Source: Pseudomonadota bacterium (lineage in GTDB: Bacteria > Pseudomonadota > Alphaproteobacteria > Sphingomonadales > Sphingomonadaceae). From it: 16,213 nt of DNA. Below are positions 13,474 to 16,213 of the stretch, one piece after another (the stretch's first letter is position 1; each line of letters opens with the position of its first letter). The notes beneath the pieces are model-generated. The model saw nothing but the letters and a program-made list of their open reading frames with translations. It did not search any database and was not told the DNA's origin. The stretch is from NCBI GenBank assembly GCA_023445495.1, contig JAEXLC010000332.1:1-16213 (forward strand), in the 5' to 3' direction. Made by a program: the position numbers and the translations under genes.

Positions 13474-16086
13474 ATGACCACCGCCTCCTCCACCAACTTC
13501 GTCAATATCGGCGAGCGCACCAACGTCACCGGATCGGCGCGGTTCAAGAAGCTGATCATGGCCGGCGACTATGCCGCTGCCGTGGAAGTGGCGCTGCAGC
13601 AGGTGGAGGCCGGCGCGCAGGTGCTCGACGTCAACATGGACGAGGGCCTGCTCGACGCGTTCGAGGCGATGACCACCTTCCTCAAGCTGATCGCCGCCGA
13701 GCCCGACATCGCGCGCATCCCGGTGATGGTCGACAGCTCCAAGTGGGATGTGATCGAGGCGGGCCTCAAGTGCGTGTCGGGCAAGCCGATCGTCAACTCG
13801 ATCAGCATGAAGGAAGGCGAGGCGCAGTTCCTCGAGCATGCCCGCAAGTGCATGGCGTACGGCGCCGCCGTGGTCGTCATGGCGTTCGACGAGACCGGCC
13901 AGGCCGACACCCAGGCGCGCAAGGTCGAGATCTGCGAGCGCGCCTACAAGCTGCTCGTCGGCATCGGCTTCCCGCCCGAGGACATCATCTTCGATCCCAA
14001 TGTGTTCGCGGTGGCGACGGGCATCGAGGAGCACAATAACTACGGCGTCGACTTCATCGAGGCGTGCCGCGAGATCAAGGCGCGCTGCCCGCATTGCCAT
14101 ATCTCGGGCGGCCTCTCGAACCTGAGCTTCTCGTTCCGCGGCAACGAGCCGGTGCGCAAGGCGATGCACTCGGTGTTCCTCTACCACGCGATCCCCGCGG
14201 GCATGGACATGGCGATCGTCAATGCCGGCCAGCTCGACGTCTATGACCAGATCGAGCCCGAGCTGCGCACCGCCTGCGAGGACGTGATCCTCAACCGCGA
14301 TCCCGAGGCGGGCGATCGTCTCGTCACGCTCGCCGAGAAGTATCGCGGCACCGACGCGGCGGCGGAGAAGCAGGCGGCGGAATGGCGCGGCTGGCCGGTC
14401 GAGAAGCGGCTCGAGCATGCGCTGGTCAAGGGCATCGACGCGCATGTCGTCGAGGATACCGAGGAATGCCGCGCCGCGCTGATGGGCAGCGGCGGCCGCC
14501 CGATCCAGGTGATCGAAGGCCCGCTGATGGACGGCATGAACGTGGTCGGCGACCTGTTCGGATCGGGCAAGATGTTCCTGCCGCAGGTGGTGAAGTCGGC
14601 GCGCGTGATGAAGAAGGCCGTGGCGCACCTGATGCCGTTCATCGAGGCCGAGAAGGAAGCGGGATCCAAGGCCAAGGGTCGGGTCGTGATGGCGACCGTG
14701 AAGGGCGACGTGCACGATATCGGCAAGAACATCGTCGGCGTCGTCCTGCAGTGCAACGGCTTCGAAGTGATCGACATGGGCGTGATGGTGCCCTGGTCGG
14801 ACATCCTCAAGGCGGCGAACGAGAATGACGCGGACATGATCGGGCTGAGCGGCCTCATCACGCCGTCGCTCGACGAGATGGTGACCGTCGCCGAGGAGAT
14901 GCAGCGCGCGCAGATGACGATGCCGCTGCTGATCGGCGGCGCGACGACGTCGCGCGTGCATACCGCGCTGCGCATCGAGCCGGCCTATACCGGCCCGGTG
15001 GTGCATGTGCTCGACGCGAGCCGCGCGGTGGGCGTGGCGACGGCGCTCGTCTCGGAGACGCAGCGCGACGATTATGTCGCCAGGGTCGCGGCCGAATATG
15101 AGCAGGTGCGTGCAGCACGCGCCGGGCGCGGGCAGAGCGAGCTGCTGCCGCTGGAGAAGGCGCGCGACAACGCGTTCGAGGCGGACATGAGCCTCAAGCC
15201 GGGCAAGCCGCGCATGCCGGGCGTGCATACGTTCGACGACTGGGACCTGAAGGACCTGCGCGACTATATCGACTGGACGCCGTTCTTCCGCGCTTGGGAG
15301 CTGGCGGGCAATTATCCGGCGATCCTGACCGACGAAGTGGTCGGCGAGAGCGCGTCGAGCCTGTTCGCCGATGCGCAGAAGATGCTCGACACGATCATCG
15401 CCGAGAAGTGGCTGACCGCGCGCGGCGTCGCCGGGCTGTGGCCGTGCCGCCGCAAGGGCGACGACATCATCGTCCATGTCGGCGACGAGGAGCATGTCAC
15501 GCTGCCGATGCTGCGCCAGCAGATCGCCAAGCGCGAGGGCCGGGCAAACATGTGCCTGGCCGACTTCATCGATACCCAGGGCGACTGGATCGGCGGCTTC
15601 GCAGTCTCGATCCACGGCATCGAGCCGCATCTCGCGCGCTTCAAGAACGCGATCGACGATTATTCGGACATCCTGCTGAAGGCGCTGGCCGACCGTCTCG
15701 CCGAGGCGTTCGCGGAGCGGCTGCACCAGTTCACCCGCAAGTCGCTGTGGGGCTATGCCGAGGGCGAGCAGCTCGACAATGCGGCGCTCATCAAGGAAGA
15801 ATATCGCGGCATCCGCCCGGCGCCGGGCTATCCGGCCTGCCCCGAGCACAGCCTCAAGCCGATCCTGTTCAAGATGCTCGACGCGCATCACCGCACCGGC
15901 ATCTCGCTGACCGAGAGCTTCGCGATGCTGCCGACCGCGGCGGTCTCGGGCTTCTATTTCGGGCATCCCCAGGCCGAATATTTCGGCGTGGCCCGGATCG
16001 GCCAGGACCAGGTGCAGGATTATGCGGCGCGGCGCGGCATCGATGTCGACCTGGCGACGCGCTACCTGCGGCCGAACCTGGATTGA
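13474..16086 (+). CDS. metH: Methionine synthase, folate/cobalamin/SAM-reactivation part (870 aa)
   Basis: It transfers the methyl group of 5-methyltetrahydrofolate via cobalamin to homocysteine held by the preceding protein. The pterin-binding barrel spans about 8-295, starting FVNIGERTNVTGSARFKKL, with DVNMDEG and VDSSKWDVIEAGLKC. The helical cap domain follows from about 310. The cobalamin-binding Rossmann domain (about 400-525) has the lower axial ligand His414 in GDVHDIGKN, then GLSGLITPSLDEM and LLIGGATTS. The SAM reactivation domain spans about 600-870 (WTPFFRAWEL; R781-P-A-P-G-Y; TAAVSGFYFGHP), so reductive remethylation of oxidised cobalamin is retained. All key residues are intact. 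The start at 13474 follows a purine-rich AGAAGAAGAAGACCA; a shorter start is unlikely because FVNIGERTN must be included. Supply of cobalamin or its uptake is implied. Confidence 0.96.
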   Translation: MTTASSTNFVNIGERTNVTGSARFKKLIMAGDYAAAVEVALQQVEAGAQVLDVNMDEGLLDAFEAMTTFLKLIAAEPDIARIPVMVDSSKWDVIEAGLKCVSGKPIVNSISMKEGEAQFLEHARKCMAYGAAVVVMAFDETGQADTQARKVEICERAYKLLVGIGFPPEDIIFDPNVFAVATGIEEHNNYGVDFIEACREIKARCPHCHISGGLSNLSFSFRGNEPVRKAMHSVFLYHAIPAGMDMAIVNAGQLDVYDQIEPELRTACEDVILNRDPEAGDRLVTLAEKYRGTDAAAEKQAAEWRGWPVEKRLEHALVKGIDAHVVEDTEECRAALMGSGGRPIQVIEGPLMDGMNVVGDLFGSGKMFLPQVVKSARVMKKAVAHLMPFIEAEKEAGSKAKGRVVMATVKGDVHDIGKNIVGVVLQCNGFEVIDMGVMVPWSDILKAANENDADMIGLSGLITPSLDEMVTVAEEMQRAQMTMPLLIGGATTSRVHTALRIEPAYTGPVVHVLDASRAVGVATALVSETQRDDYVARVAAEYEQVRAARAGRGQSELLPLEKARDNAFEADMSLKPGKPRMPGVHTFDDWDLKDLRDYIDWTPFFRAWELAGNYPAILTDEVVGESASSLFADAQKMLDTIIAEKWLTARGVAGLWPCRRKGDDIIVHVGDEEHVTLPMLRQQIAKREGRANMCLADFIDTQGDWIGGFAVSIHGIEPHLARFKNAIDDYSDILLKALADRLAEAFAERLHQFTRKSLWGYAEGEQLDNAALIKEEYRGIRPAPGYPACPEHSLKPILFKMLDAHHRTGISLTESFAMLPTAAVSGFYFGHPQAEYFGVARIGQDQVQDYAARRGIDVDLATRYLRPNLD

Positions 16087-16096
16087 GGGCATTTAG

Positions 16097-16119
16097 CCCT
16101 CTCCCCTTTGGGGAGAGGG
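16097..16119. terminator. Hairpin after the methionine operon
   Basis: CCCTCTCCCC and GGGGAGAGGG form a perfect 10-bp stem with a TTT loop, 10 bases after the last metH stop. There is no T run after it (TTGGGGTGAGGGG follows), so its strength as a classical terminator is doubtful. The sequence with its GGGTGAGGGG tail resembles one arm of a palindromic repeat element. It lies between convergent genes and may serve both. Confidence 0.5.
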
Positions 16120-16140
16120 TTGGGGTGAGGGGTAAGGCTT

Positions 16141-16213
16141 TTACGTCCGAAATTCCTCTAACCGCCTGACCTGCCGCCCTTCCCCGTCAAAATTCTCCGC
16201 TGCCAGCCAGGCC
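16141..16213 (-). CDS. C-terminal fragment of a minus-strand gene (partial at window edge)
   Basis: Reading from the window edge, 23 uninterrupted codons end in TAA at 16143-16141, giving AWLAAENFDGEGRQVRRL followed by EEFRT. The composition is that of an ordinary soluble protein's C-terminal helix, and a frame open up to a well-placed stop just after the operon hairpin fits convergent gene order. The other frames on this strand are shorter. The family cannot be named from so little sequence. Confidence 0.45.
   Translation of the reverse strand, partial: AWLAAENFDGEGRQVRRLEEFRT

Noticed and set aside
13348..16092. 914-codon minus-strand open frame
   Set aside because: It is antisense to the second metH gene, which has all its family motifs; the antisense translation is His/Arg/Asp-rich and domain-free.

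Overview
The window is GC-rich, densely coded DNA. It looks like a chromosomal segment of a sphingomonad (Sphingomonas or a close relative, Alphaproteobacteria). The grounds are the base composition, a TonB-dependent receptor of sphingomonad type, methionine synthase carried as two adjacent genes, and palindromic intergenic elements of a kind common in these genomes. This assignment is an inference from sequence character, not a database match.

Layout. (1) 130-1926 (+) encodes a secreted protein of unknown function. It converges on a TonB-dependent receptor (4373-2004, -), and a near-ideal bidirectional terminator lies between them. (2) The receptor is divergent from a periplasmic serine hydrolase of the class C beta-lactamase/esterase fold (4629-5768, +). 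The shared 255-bp control region has a 16-bp inverted repeat almost at its centre. (3) A minus-strand block runs from 10053 down to 5823. It contains two tiny lipoproteins (one of 53 aa, ending in an ATGA overlap with the next gene), an aldo/keto reductase, a lipoprotein cytochrome c, and a 745-residue exported protein with a carboxypeptidase-regulatory-like domain and three related modules joined by Pro/Ala/Thr linkers. (4) A plus-strand methionine-cycle operon runs from 10317 to 16086. It contains an ArsR-family regulator fused to a SAM-dependent methyltransferase domain (SahR-like), metF coupled to it by an ATGA overlap, and methionine synthase split into a homocysteine-binding protein (348 aa) and a folate/cobalamin/SAM protein (870 aa). 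(5) The last 73 bases hold what looks like the C-terminus of a convergent minus-strand gene.

How the genes work together. Region 4 is the clearest functional unit. MetF makes 5-methyltetrahydrofolate, and the two MetH parts use it with cobalamin to methylate homocysteine. The regulator probably senses a methionine-cycle metabolite through its ArsR/methyltransferase architecture. A perfect 22-bp palindrome lies 10 bp before the regulator start. It fills the spacer and -10 hexamer of a good sigma70-type promoter, so autorepression of the whole operon is expected. The inferred transcription start is only a few bases before the ATG, so the message may be leaderless.

The most unusual feature is that every junction of the methionine operon that is not translationally coupled holds a palindromic element: a 140-bp multi-hairpin block before the promoter, a double hairpin between metF and the first metH gene, a 33-bp-arm inverted repeat exactly between the two metH halves, and a hairpin after the last stop. 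I see no mobile-element gene, CRISPR array, tRNA or rRNA.
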